From contig NZ_AP024452.1 in NCBI RefSeq assembly GCF_016865485.1, positions 1,200,501 to 1,264,500 on the forward strand: a stretch of DNA of 64,000 nucleotides. The letters are read 5' to 3'. This document shows positions 41,501-48,244 of the stretch, piece by piece. Source of the stretch: Luteitalea sp. TBR-22. GTDB taxonomy: Bacteria; Acidobacteriota; Vicinamibacteria; Vicinamibacterales; Vicinamibacteraceae. Position 1 is the stretch's first letter, and every line of letters begins with the position of its first letter. Under the pieces are notes generated by a model. It was not told where the DNA came from, ran no database searches, and saw only the letters and a list, made by a program, of their open reading frames with translations. A program made the translations under genes and the position numbers.

Positions 41501-44413
41501 TTCGTCTCGGCGGCCTCGGACCTCGTGCCCGGCGACACCAACTTCGCCGACGACGTGTTCCTGCTCGATCGCGACAGCGACGGCAACGGGACGTTCGACG
41601 AGCCCGGCACATGGTCGCTCCGCCGCGTCAGCGTCGACACCACTGGCCTCCAGGGCAACGGCAACAGCGGTCAGGCCGAGATCAGCCCCGACGGGTACTG
41701 GGTGGCGTTCGCATCGGCGGCGACCAATCTCGTGGCGGGCGACGTCAACGACATGCCGGACATCTTCCTGCACCACTGGCCCTCCGGCACGACGACGCGC
41801 GTCAGCCAGCGCAGCGACGGCGGCCCGGCCAACCTGGCCAGTCGCGTGCCCAAGATCAGCCGCGATGGCAAGCGCGTCGTGTTCGCCTCGCGCGCCAGCG
41901 ACCTCGTGCCCGGCGACGGCAACGGCCTGCTCGACGTCTTCCTCTGGGAGCAGGCCACAGGGGCAATCACACGCCTGTCCACGGCGCGCAACACGGGCGG
42001 ACTCGGCGATGCCTCGGGCGAGAGCGATCTGCCGACGATCAGCGCCGACGGCACGCGCGTCACCTTCTGGACGAAGGCCGCCGACATCGTCGGGACGCAG
42101 CCCGGGCTGCTGCCGGACTGGCAAGTGGTCGTCGTCGACCTCGCGCCGCCACTCTCGGGCGACGCCGCTGTCGCCACGACGACCGACCCGTTCGCCGCAG
42201 GGCGCGCGACGGTGAGCGACGTTGGCCTCGCGCCCGCCTGGCGCGCGTTCGCCGGCGCCGCGGTGACGGTGCCCGACAACGGGCGCCACTGGCTCGCGAC
42301 GAGCGTGTCGGGCGGGCTCGGCAACGGCCCGAGCACCAACGCCCAGATCAGCGGCGACGGGCGGACCGTGGTGTTCGAGTCCGCGGCCTCCGATCTGGTG
42401 CCCGACGACACCAACGGCGTCAGCGACGTGTTCCTCGTGCGCATCGACGAGTCCGGTGCACCCGGCGCGCCAGAGCGCGTCAGCCTCGACGCGGCAGGAC
42501 GACAGATCGAGAGCCCGAGCCGGTCGCCCGTCGTCTCCTTCGATGGCGGCGTCGTCGGGTTCGTCTCGGGGGCCGGGCTCACTCCCGAGAGCGTCGGACA
42601 GTCGGGCTCCTGGCTCTACGTGCGGCTGCCATCGACCTGGGTGTCATCGGTCACGCCGGCGCACGGCCAGGCAGGCACGAGCGTCACCCTGACACTGCGT
42701 GGCGGCGGCCTGGTGCCCGGCACGACCGTGCGCCTGGGGCAGGGCACGCCGGTGGTGGCGCAGGCAGTGAGCGGCAGCGCACTGACCGTGACGCTGCCGG
42801 TCAGCGGCTCCGGTGTCCTCGACGTCGTGGTCACCGATCCCGACGGATCGTCGGCGACGCTGCCCGGCGCGTTCACGGTGACGACGGCGGGCACGGAAGA
42901 CGCGGACGCCGACGGCCTGCCCGACACGTGGGAGCAGGCGTTCGGCCTGAGCGCGGTGTCGGCGTCGGGCCGCGACGGGGCGGGTGGCGACGCCGACGGC
43001 GACGGCCTGTCCAATGCTGCCGAATTCGCCCAGGGCACGCACCCGGCCGGCGTGTTCACACGCTACCTGGCCGAGGGCGCCACGAGCAGCTTCTTCTCGA
43101 CGCGGATCGCGCTGGCAAACCCGTCGTCGACGACTCCGGTGACGGCGCTGCTGCACTTCCAGAAGGGCGACGGCAGCAGCGTGCCGCTCACCGTGGTCGT
43201 GCCCGCCCGGGAGAGTCGGAAGATCGTGGTCGAGTCGGTGCCAGGCATGGCGGAGGCGGAGTTCGCCACGCTCGTCGAGAGCGACGGCCCCGTCGTCGTC
43301 GACCGCCTCCTGTCGTGGGACAGGGGCACCGGCTACGGATCGCATGCGGAGGCGTCGCTGCCGGCGACATCCACCACGTGGTACCTGGCCGAAGGGGCCA
43401 CGCACTCCGGCTTCGAGCTGTTCTACCTGCTCCAGAACCCGTCGGCGACCGAAGCGCAGGTGCGGGTGCGCTACCTGCGCCCGTCGGGACCGCCCCTCGA
43501 GCGCACGTATCCGGTGGCGCCTCGATCGCGCTTCAACATCTGGGTGGACCTCGAGACGTTCACGACGGGCGGGGTGACCGAGACGCTGGCCAGCACCGAC
43601 GTGTCGGCCGCCATCGAGGTGATCAACGGCGTGCCGATCATCGCCGAGCGCGCCATGTACCTGAACCGGAACGGCCAGACGTTCGCGGCTGGGCACGAAA
43701 GCGCCGGCATCCGGGCGCCCGCCACCGAGTGGTTCCTGGCCGAGGGCGCGACCCTGAACTACTTCGACGAGTTCCTGCTGCTGGCCAACCCGAATGCGGC
43801 CGACGCGCAGGCGACGATTACGTACCTGCTGGAGGACGGCTCGACGCGTCAGCGCGCGATGACGGTTCCGGCCAACACCAGGCAGAACGTGTGGGTCAAC
43901 GTCGAGCAGTTCGACGGCACGCCCGGCTACCCGATGGCCAACGTCGCGCACTCCACGCGCGTCACCGTGACCAACGGCGTGCCGATCGTCGTCGAGCGGG
44001 CGATGTGGTGGCCGCGGGAGTCGCCCAACTGGGTGGAAGCGCACAACTCGCCGGGCGCGGTCGTGACGGGGACGGCCTGGGCGGTGGCCGAGGGGCAGGC
44101 ACAGGCGTCACCCCGGGTGTCCACCTACCTGCTGGTGGCCAACACCGCGGCCACCGACGCCACCGTGACGCTCACGCTGATGTTCGAGGGCGCGGCGCCG
44201 GTCAGCAGGACGTTCACGGTGGCGCCGACCAGTCGTCGCACCTTCGATGTCGCGGCGGAGTTCCCGGAGGCGATGGGCAGGACCTTCGGCGCGCGCGTGG
44301 AGAGCGTCGGCGCCGGGGGCGAGGCGATCGTCGTCGAGTGCGCGATCTACAGCGACGCGCAGGGCGTGACGTGGGCGGCCGGGAGCAACCACCTGGCGAC
44401 GCGCCTGCGCTGA
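38501..44413 (+). CDS. Giant secreted TIG-repeat, PD40 and DUF5719-like surface protein
   Basis: 1970 residues. Signal peptide (LTCLSTVLLLVTLTAATARAG), then a carboxypeptidase-regulatory-like beta domain (VLKGRVTDKATGQPIANALVTLY). Nine TIG/IPT Ig-like units run from about residue 150 to 916 (each opens with P-x-SGPxxGGTxVTITGxxF). A TolB/PD40-type region lies at about 927-1367 (SPDGYWVAFASAATNLVAGDVNDMPDIFLH and similar). A tenth TIG unit at about 1378-1463 is followed by a calcium-binding thrombospondin-3-like stretch (DADADGLPDTWEQ, DADGDGLSNAAEF). Four C-terminal repeats (from about 1521) begin YLAEGAT/WFLAEGAT and contain a LANP core; they resemble DUF5719 units. No LPXTG, autotransporter barrel or PEP-CTERM was seen, so the anchoring is unknown. 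Adhesion or matrix binding is a reasonable inference. Translationally coupled to STAS. Confidence 0.85.
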   Translation: MSTRVRRALTCLSTVLLLVTLTAATARAGTAVLKGRVTDKATGQPIANALVTLYEVFLGVNNVSWGATFTNANGEFTHLGSDTKVYRLRAFDRAYRQQVYDGLDCAYWGGGQCDTAMNAGTIISPGDDASCNPGPCTVTGLDFALERLPAPSISSITPNSGTKDGGTSVLITGSNFYGLPAVEIAGRDFNDMTVTGPGTITAKTPSNPVGPANVSITTSSKVTLVGGFTYTGPQPAPTLTAVSPASGVTTGGTPITLTGTNFSGSPTVTVGGVAATGVTVINSTTITAVTPTGTAGARDVVVTTLGGDATLVGGFTYVAPPTVSGLTPSSGPTAGGTTVTITGSNFTADTQVRFSGVIAQSVTVSSATTLTAVTPGGAAGAADVRVTTPGGDITLPGGFTYRPPPPTLSGIAPASGPVAGGTPVTLTGQWSADVTRVTIGGADATSVVQAGGSLTAVTPPGAAGPRDVVVTTLGGDATLVGGFTYVAPPTVSGLTPSSGPTAGGTTVTITGTDFVGSTTVTLGGVAATAVAVVNSTTLTAVTPQRSAGARSVVVTTPYGSATSPTPFTFAASPTVLSVSPNSGPTTGQTTIAITGTGFEGTPTVTLRGIPATDVTRLGPTLLTAVTPAAAVGPSDVTVTAAGGSATAAGAFTYIDPASLTGPARIDVVTPVAGTVNGGTVVTVCGYRLDAAVTILFGARAGTNVQPLFGDCVAVRTPAGVALGPVDVTILTAAGKATRAAGFSYLPVPQLGTFGAITPSRGSQAGGTTVLIAGDGFVGAPIVRIGGALATSVTVINPGYLTAVTPPGTGVGDLSVEVGGATATRAGAFTYLPVTPGAPTIASVAPVSGPLSGGTLVTICGQNLDTQTAVLFGGRPGPVQTRGEGCLRAYTPFNDTAGAVDITVLAPGGSTTRSAAFSYVTPGPLLSSGPLGDGTMSVVAGYVAGTSPNAIVPQDLNGVEDVYLSDNAGGPRRLVSANPAGAAGNGRSTLPRLSATGRFLTFVSAASDLVPGDTNFADDVFLLDRDSDGNGTFDEPGTWSLRRVSVDTTGLQGNGNSGQAEISPDGYWVAFASAATNLVAGDVNDMPDIFLHHWPSGTTTRVSQRSDGGPANLASRVPKISRDGKRVVFASRASDLVPGDGNGLLDVFLWEQATGAITRLSTARNTGGLGDASGESDLPTISADGTRVTFWTKAADIVGTQPGLLPDWQVVVVDLAPPLSGDAAVATTTDPFAAGRATVSDVGLAPAWRAFAGAAVTVPDNGRHWLATSVSGGLGNGPSTNAQISGDGRTVVFESAASDLVPDDTNGVSDVFLVRIDESGAPGAPERVSLDAAGRQIESPSRSPVVSFDGGVVGFVSGAGLTPESVGQSGSWLYVRLPSTWVSSVTPAHGQAGTSVTLTLRGGGLVPGTTVRLGQGTPVVAQAVSGSALTVTLPVSGSGVLDVVVTDPDGSSATLPGAFTVTTAGTEDADADGLPDTWEQAFGLSAVSASGRDGAGGDADGDGLSNAAEFAQGTHPAGVFTRYLAEGATSSFFSTRIALANPSSTTPVTALLHFQKGDGSSVPLTVVVPARESRKIVVESVPGMAEAEFATLVESDGPVVVDRLLSWDRGTGYGSHAEASLPATSTTWYLAEGATHSGFELFYLLQNPSATEAQVRVRYLRPSGPPLERTYPVAPRSRFNIWVDLETFTTGGVTETLASTDVSAAIEVINGVPIIAERAMYLNRNGQTFAAGHESAGIRAPATEWFLAEGATLNYFDEFLLLANPNAADAQATITYLLEDGSTRQRAMTVPANTRQNVWVNVEQFDGTPGYPMANVAHSTRVTVTNGVPIVVERAMWWPRESPNWVEAHNSPGAVVTGTAWAVAEGQAQASPRVSTYLLVANTAATDATVTLTLMFEGAAPVSRTFTVAPTSRRTFDVAAEFPEAMGRTFGARVESVGAGGEAIVVECAIYSDAQGVTWAAGSNHLATRLR
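39393..39525 (+). repeat. 133-bp exact internal direct repeat, copy 1
   Basis: Base-for-base identical to 39897-40029, at an offset of 504 bp (168 codons, two TIG units), inside the TIG-repeat gene. Neighbouring TIG units are far less alike, so this reflects recent duplication or gene conversion. Confidence 0.92.
39897..40029 (+). repeat. 133-bp exact internal direct repeat, copy 2
   Basis: Second copy of the repeat at 39393-39525. Recombination between the copies would delete or add exactly two TIG units in frame. Confidence 0.92.
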
Positions 44414-44416
44414 TAC

Positions 44417-44545
44417 GGCAATTTGAAATTTGACATTTGAAATTCATCGGCGGCCGGCCTGTCGGCCTTGCCGCTCGAGGGATCCCGAGGGGCGCCGGCG
44501 AGAGCCGCGCCCACGAGAATTTCGAATTTCAAATTTCCAATTGCC
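44417..44545. repeat. 129-bp element with AT-rich inverted arms (copy 2)
   Basis: Left arm GGCAATTTGAAATTTGAC and right arm ending AATTTCCAATTGCC enclose a GC-rich core (CGGCCGGCCTGTCGGCCTTG). It lies between the convergent TIG and YqaA genes. The core is nearly the same as in copy 3 (44953-45082). The right arm supplies the last codons and stop of the YqaA gene. Confidence 0.8.
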
Positions 44546-44939
44546 AGCTCACGTAGGCCACAGCGACGTAGCGCGCCGCCTTGCCGATGGTCGTCCAGAG
44601 CAGGAACGGCGCCAGCGGCATGCGCGCCGCGCCGGCGAGCGCCACCAACACGTCGCCGATGAGCGGCACCCACGAGAGCAGCAGGACGGGCGACCCGTAG
44701 CGGGCGAGCAGCGCCGCGGCACGCGCGACGCGCGGCGAGGGCTCGGGCGCGCGGGTCACCGCCAGCCGCGCGAGCCCGTAGGTGGTCGCCGCCCCCAGCA
44801 CGTTGCCCACCGTGGCCACGGCCACGGGCACGTGCCAGTGACCGGTGCGCGCGACCTCGACGGCCAGTGGCACCTCGGACGACAGCGGCAGGATCGTCGC
44901 GGCGGCAAAGGCCCAGAGGAAGAGGACGATCAGCGTCAT
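44529..44939 (-). CDS. YqaA/DedA-like small membrane protein
   Basis: 136 residues, a short member of the SNARE-associated/DedA superfamily resembling YqaA. Hydrophobic segments: TLIVLFLWAFAAATILPLSSEVPLAV, VPVAVATVGNVLGAATTYGLARLAV, YGSPVLLLSWVPLIGDVLVALAGAARMPLAPFLLWTTIGKAARYVAVAYV. The conserved motif is G-[SN]-x-LG and SWVPLIGD...G-x-x-[RK]-x-P. DedA-type proteins are linked to lipid flipping and proton-motive-force homeostasis; YqaA itself is uncharacterised. ATG 44939 fits the family better than an upstream in-frame start at 44957, which would fall in the repeat. The C-terminal WQLEI and stop are encoded by the repeat element. Confidence 0.82.
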   Translation of the reverse strand: MTLIVLFLWAFAAATILPLSSEVPLAVEVARTGHWHVPVAVATVGNVLGAATTYGLARLAVTRAPEPSPRVARAAALLARYGSPVLLLSWVPLIGDVLVALAGAARMPLAPFLLWTTIGKAARYVAVAYVSWQLEI

Positions 44940-44952
44940 CGGTGGCTGTGGT

Positions 44953-45082
44953 GGCAATTTGAAATTGGAAATTTGAAATTGATCGGCGGCCGGCCTGTCG
45001 GCCTTGCCGCTCGAAGCAATCCCGAGGGGCGCCGGCGAGAGCCGCGCCCCGCGGGAATTTCAAATTCCAGATTTCGAATTGC
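44953..45082. repeat. 130-bp element with AT-rich inverted arms (copy 3)
   Basis: Left arm GGCAATTTGAAATTGG, right arm ending AGATTTCGAATTGC, core closely matching copy 2 (GATCGGCGGCCGGCCTGTCG and onward). It lies between two minus-strand genes and reaches 23 bp into the coding end of the amino-acid permease, giving it the C-terminal residues NSKSGI and the stop codon. Confidence 0.8.
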
Positions 45083-46475
45083 GGGTCCAGTACAGGTAGA
45101 AGGGCACGCCCAGCGCCACCAGCGCGAGGCCGGCCAGCGACTGGCGCGGGCTGGTGATCAGTGTGTTGACGATCAGCCAGCCGGCGGTGAGCAGGAAGAG
45201 CGCCGGCACCACGGGGTAGCCCCAGGTGCGGTACGGGCGCGGGGCGTCGGGCATCCGGCGCCGGAACACGAACACCGACGCCGTGCCGAGGCCCAGGAAG
45301 ATGAGGACCGCGAAGATCACGTAGTCGGTCAGCGTGTCGAACGAGCCGGTCACCACCAGCAGCGAGGCCCAGACCGCCTGCGCGACGAGCGCCCGAATCG
45401 GCACCCTCGTCCGCGGACTCAGCGTCGCGAGGCTGCGGAAGAACACGCCGTCCTGCGCCATCGCGTACGGGATGCGCGCGCCGACCAGCGCGACGATCAG
45501 CAGTGCCGTGAAGACCGACACCGACAGCATCCCGGCCATCAGGCTCGTGGCCGCCGGCCCGAGGAACTGCGTCGCAGCCACCGTGGCCACCGGCGAGGCC
45601 GCCGGCACGCTGGCCACCGCCTCTGGCGTGAGCACGTAGAAGTAGCCGGCATTCACGGTGACGTAGAGCGCCGCCACCGTCAGGATGCCGCCGATGATCG
45701 CCAGCGGCAGCGCCCGGCCCGGGTCGCGCACCTCGCCGGCGACGTAGGTCACCTCGTTCCAGCCGTTGTAGCCCCACAGGGCGGCCATCATCGCGGCGCC
45801 GATCCCGGCCAGGCCGCCGCGCGCCGCCGCATCCACGCCTTCGCAGGCGCCACCGGCGCCCGACAGCGCGTAGTGACTCCACGAGCCGTCGGCCAGCAGG
45901 AAGGCGCCGAGGCCGACGCCGCTGACCAGCAGCAGCTTCATGGCGGTGAGCCCCGAGGCGACCGTCCCGCTCGTCGACACGTCGAGGCAGTTGATCAGCG
46001 TCACCACCCACACGGCGACGACGGCCGCCATGGCGATGCCGCCGATGGCGCCGAACCCCGGCACCGTGACCTGCCAGGCCGCCAGCTGGTTGCCCGCCAG
46101 CGCGTTCAGGAAGATGGCGCCGCCGGTCGCCAGCGCCGCCAGCGCGCCTGCGGTCGCGACGAAGAACCGCGTCCAGCCGTACAGGAACCCCCAGAGCCGA
46201 CCGTAGGCCTGCCGGAGGAAGACGTACTCGCCGCCGGCGTCGGGGAAGAGCGTCGCCAGTTCGGCGTAGGTGAGCGCGCCCAGCAGGCTCATGAGGCCGG
46301 CCACCACCCACACCGCGATCACCATGCCGGGCGACTCGACGTTGCAGGTCATCACCCGCGCCTTCAGGAACACACCCGTGCCGATGACGTTGCCGACGAC
46401 CATGGAGTAGGCGGCAAACAGGCCGAGTCCGCGGACCAGCGTCAGCGGGGTGGAAGGCGGCGCGGGGGAAGGCAC
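45060..46475 (-). CDS. APC-family amino acid permease
   Basis: 471-residue inner-membrane transporter with about 12 TM segments. The N-terminal signature is GLGLFAAYSMVVGNVIGTGVFLKARVM (unwound TM1 with the substrate-binding G-x-G), followed by MVIAVWVVAGLMSLLGALTYAELATLFPDAGGEYVFLRQAYG, typical of the LAT/APC superfamily. NEVTYVAGEVRDPGRALPLAII matches the cytoplasmic loop of this family. It imports or exchanges amino acids; specificity cannot be read. GTG start, with TACACT 10 nt upstream. The C-terminal tail NSKSGI is encoded by repeat copy 3, so the native end may have been altered by insertion of the element. Divergent from the ThuA gene with a short shared control region. Confidence 0.9.
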   Translation of the reverse strand: MPSPAPPSTPLTLVRGLGLFAAYSMVVGNVIGTGVFLKARVMTCNVESPGMVIAVWVVAGLMSLLGALTYAELATLFPDAGGEYVFLRQAYGRLWGFLYGWTRFFVATAGALAALATGGAIFLNALAGNQLAAWQVTVPGFGAIGGIAMAAVVAVWVVTLINCLDVSTSGTVASGLTAMKLLLVSGVGLGAFLLADGSWSHYALSGAGGACEGVDAAARGGLAGIGAAMMAALWGYNGWNEVTYVAGEVRDPGRALPLAIIGGILTVAALYVTVNAGYFYVLTPEAVASVPAASPVATVAATQFLGPAATSLMAGMLSVSVFTALLIVALVGARIPYAMAQDGVFFRSLATLSPRTRVPIRALVAQAVWASLLVVTGSFDTLTDYVIFAVLIFLGLGTASVFVFRRRMPDAPRPYRTWGYPVVPALFLLTAGWLIVNTLITSPRQSLAGLALVALGVPFYLYWTRNSKSGI

Positions 46476-46548
46476 GGTGCGACGCAGTGTATCCTCGCGC
46501 CATCAGGACAGCGCGGATCGGGGGATCGCGGATCGGGGCGGAGGATCG

Positions 46549-48021
46549 ATGACTACGAGACATGCGGCGACGATGGCCGTGATCGCCGGGACGACGGCGG
46601 GGCTGCTGGTGGCGGTGCAAGGCGTCGGCGCGCAGGGCGGCGGGCGGGCGCAGGTGGCGGCCGGCCTGTTCAGGGCGCTCGACGCCAACGGCGACGGCAG
46701 CCTGACGCGCGAGGAGACCCAGGCCGGCTTCGACGGCTGGTTCACGAAGTGGAAGGCCGCCGACGCGGCGGGGCTGACCAACGAGTCGCTGATGATGGGC
46801 CTCTCGCAGGTGCTCCCCGACACGGGTCCGCAGTGCGGTGGCCGCAGCCCCAATCCGCGCACGCCGTGCCAGCCCGACGTCGACGCGATGACGGCGCAGC
46901 TGCCTGCCGCGGCACCGGCGAAGGCAGCCCGCCCGCGCAAGGTGCTCGTGCTGGCGCGTGCCGCCGGCTTCGTGCACTCCTCGATCCCGCTCGCCGCCCG
47001 TACGGTGGAGGAACTCGGCAAGAAGACCGGGGCGTGGACGACGACGGTCAGCTACGACGCGGCCGACATCACCGAGGCCAACCTGAAGCAGTACGACGCA
47101 ATCTTCCTCGCCAGCACCACCGGCCACTTCCTCGACGATCCGAAGGACGCCGCCGCGACCGCGGCGCGCCGCAAGGCCTTCCTCGACTTCGTGCGCGGCG
47201 GCAAGGGCATCGCCGCCATCCACGCCGCCTCCGACGCCTACCACGCCAGCGCGGCGGCTCTGAAGCGCGCAGGGCAGGGCGCCGACCCGACGGCCGCGCG
47301 GCTCGCGGCACTCGGCCCCGGCATCATGTCGGCCTTCCCGATGGCCGGTCGCATCCTCGCCGAGGGCGACGCCGACAAGAGCGGCGCGCTCAGCCGCGAC
47401 GAGGTGAAGGCGGTGGGCGGGGCCTGGTTCGACAAGGTGGACACCGGCAGGACGGGCCGGGTGAGCCAGGCCGACTTCGTGGCCCGGTACGACCTGCTGA
47501 TGCCGCCGCCTCCCGCGCGCCCCACGCGGCCGGGCAACGGCCAGGCCGCGGCCACCGAACTCGGCCCCGACGATCAGGTCGGCACGTGGCCCGAGTTCAA
47601 CATGCTCATCGGCGGCATGTTCAAGTTCCACTGGAACGACGGCCAGGAGATCACCTACAAGGTCGACGACCCGGCCAGCCCGCTCACGGCGCCCTTCAAG
47701 GGACACGCGCCGTTCGTCGTCGCCGACGAGACCTACACGTTCGGCCGCGAGGTGTACTCGCGCCGCAACCTGCGGGTGCTGACCAGCGTGGACATGGCGA
47801 AGATGACGCCCGAGGACAAGGCCAAGGAGCAGTTCCCGCGGCCCGACGGCGATCACGCGCTCAGCTGGATCCGCGCCGAGCAGAAGGGCCGCGTGTTCTA
47901 CATGTCGCACGGCCACAACGAGAAGGTGTACGCCAACCCGGTGCTCCTGCAGCACCTGCTGGCCGGCATCCAGTACGCGCTCGGCGACCTGAAGGCCGAC
48001 GACTCGCCGAGCCAGAAGTAG
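46549..48021 (+). CDS. Secreted ThuA-domain protein with inserted EF-hands
   Basis: 490 residues. Signal peptide (MAVIAGTTAGLLVAVQGVGAQ), then an EF-hand (DANGDGSLTREE, 45-56). The ThuA (trehalose-utilisation, class I glutaminase-like) fold starts at about 129 (RKVLVLARAAGFVHSSIPLAA) and includes YDAIFLASTTGHFLDD and GKGIAAIHAASDAYH (to 222). About 120 residues are then inserted, with two more EF-hand loops (DADKSGALSRDE, 264-275; DTGRTGRVSQADF, 288-300), before the ThuA fold resumes at TWPEFNMLIGGMFKFHWN (about 346) and ends GRVFYMSHGHNEKVYANPVLLQHLLAGIQYALG. ATG 46549 has GGAGG 4 nt upstream. The EF-hands suggest calcium control of a carbohydrate-related enzyme; the activity is unknown. Same strand as the Gfo-FGE pair but 223 bp away. 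Confidence 0.86.
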   Translation: MTTRHAATMAVIAGTTAGLLVAVQGVGAQGGGRAQVAAGLFRALDANGDGSLTREETQAGFDGWFTKWKAADAAGLTNESLMMGLSQVLPDTGPQCGGRSPNPRTPCQPDVDAMTAQLPAAAPAKAARPRKVLVLARAAGFVHSSIPLAARTVEELGKKTGAWTTTVSYDAADITEANLKQYDAIFLASTTGHFLDDPKDAAATAARRKAFLDFVRGGKGIAAIHAASDAYHASAAALKRAGQGADPTAARLAALGPGIMSAFPMAGRILAEGDADKSGALSRDEVKAVGGAWFDKVDTGRTGRVSQADFVARYDLLMPPPPARPTRPGNGQAAATELGPDDQVGTWPEFNMLIGGMFKFHWNDGQEITYKVDDPASPLTAPFKGHAPFVVADETYTFGREVYSRRNLRVLTSVDMAKMTPEDKAKEQFPRPDGDHALSWIRAEQKGRVFYMSHGHNEKVYANPVLLQHLLAGIQYALGDLKADDSPSQK

Positions 48022-48244
48022 GCGGCTGGCGTCACAACAAGGAGGCTGGTCGCGTCGCGCGTCCGGCCCCGTCCACCCCCGCCGCCCCGAGTGTTTTGCC
48101 GCCGACTTTGTCCCATTCCGGGACGAGTTCGTCGGCCGGGGTGTAGCGCTCGCGGCTCCGGCGGCGTCATGCAGGAAGGGATATGATTTGCGCGATCCGG
48201 GCGCCGCGAGGACGTGCGCTCACTCCGACCCTCCAGTGACTGCC

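Noticed and set aside
44347-48146. Open frames of more than 1200 codons on both strands across the YqaA-permease-ThuA region
   Set aside because: They run antisense or out of frame through four recognisable genes and the repeat elements. Matching ISNFQF/FEIWNLKF strings only reflect translated repeat arms.
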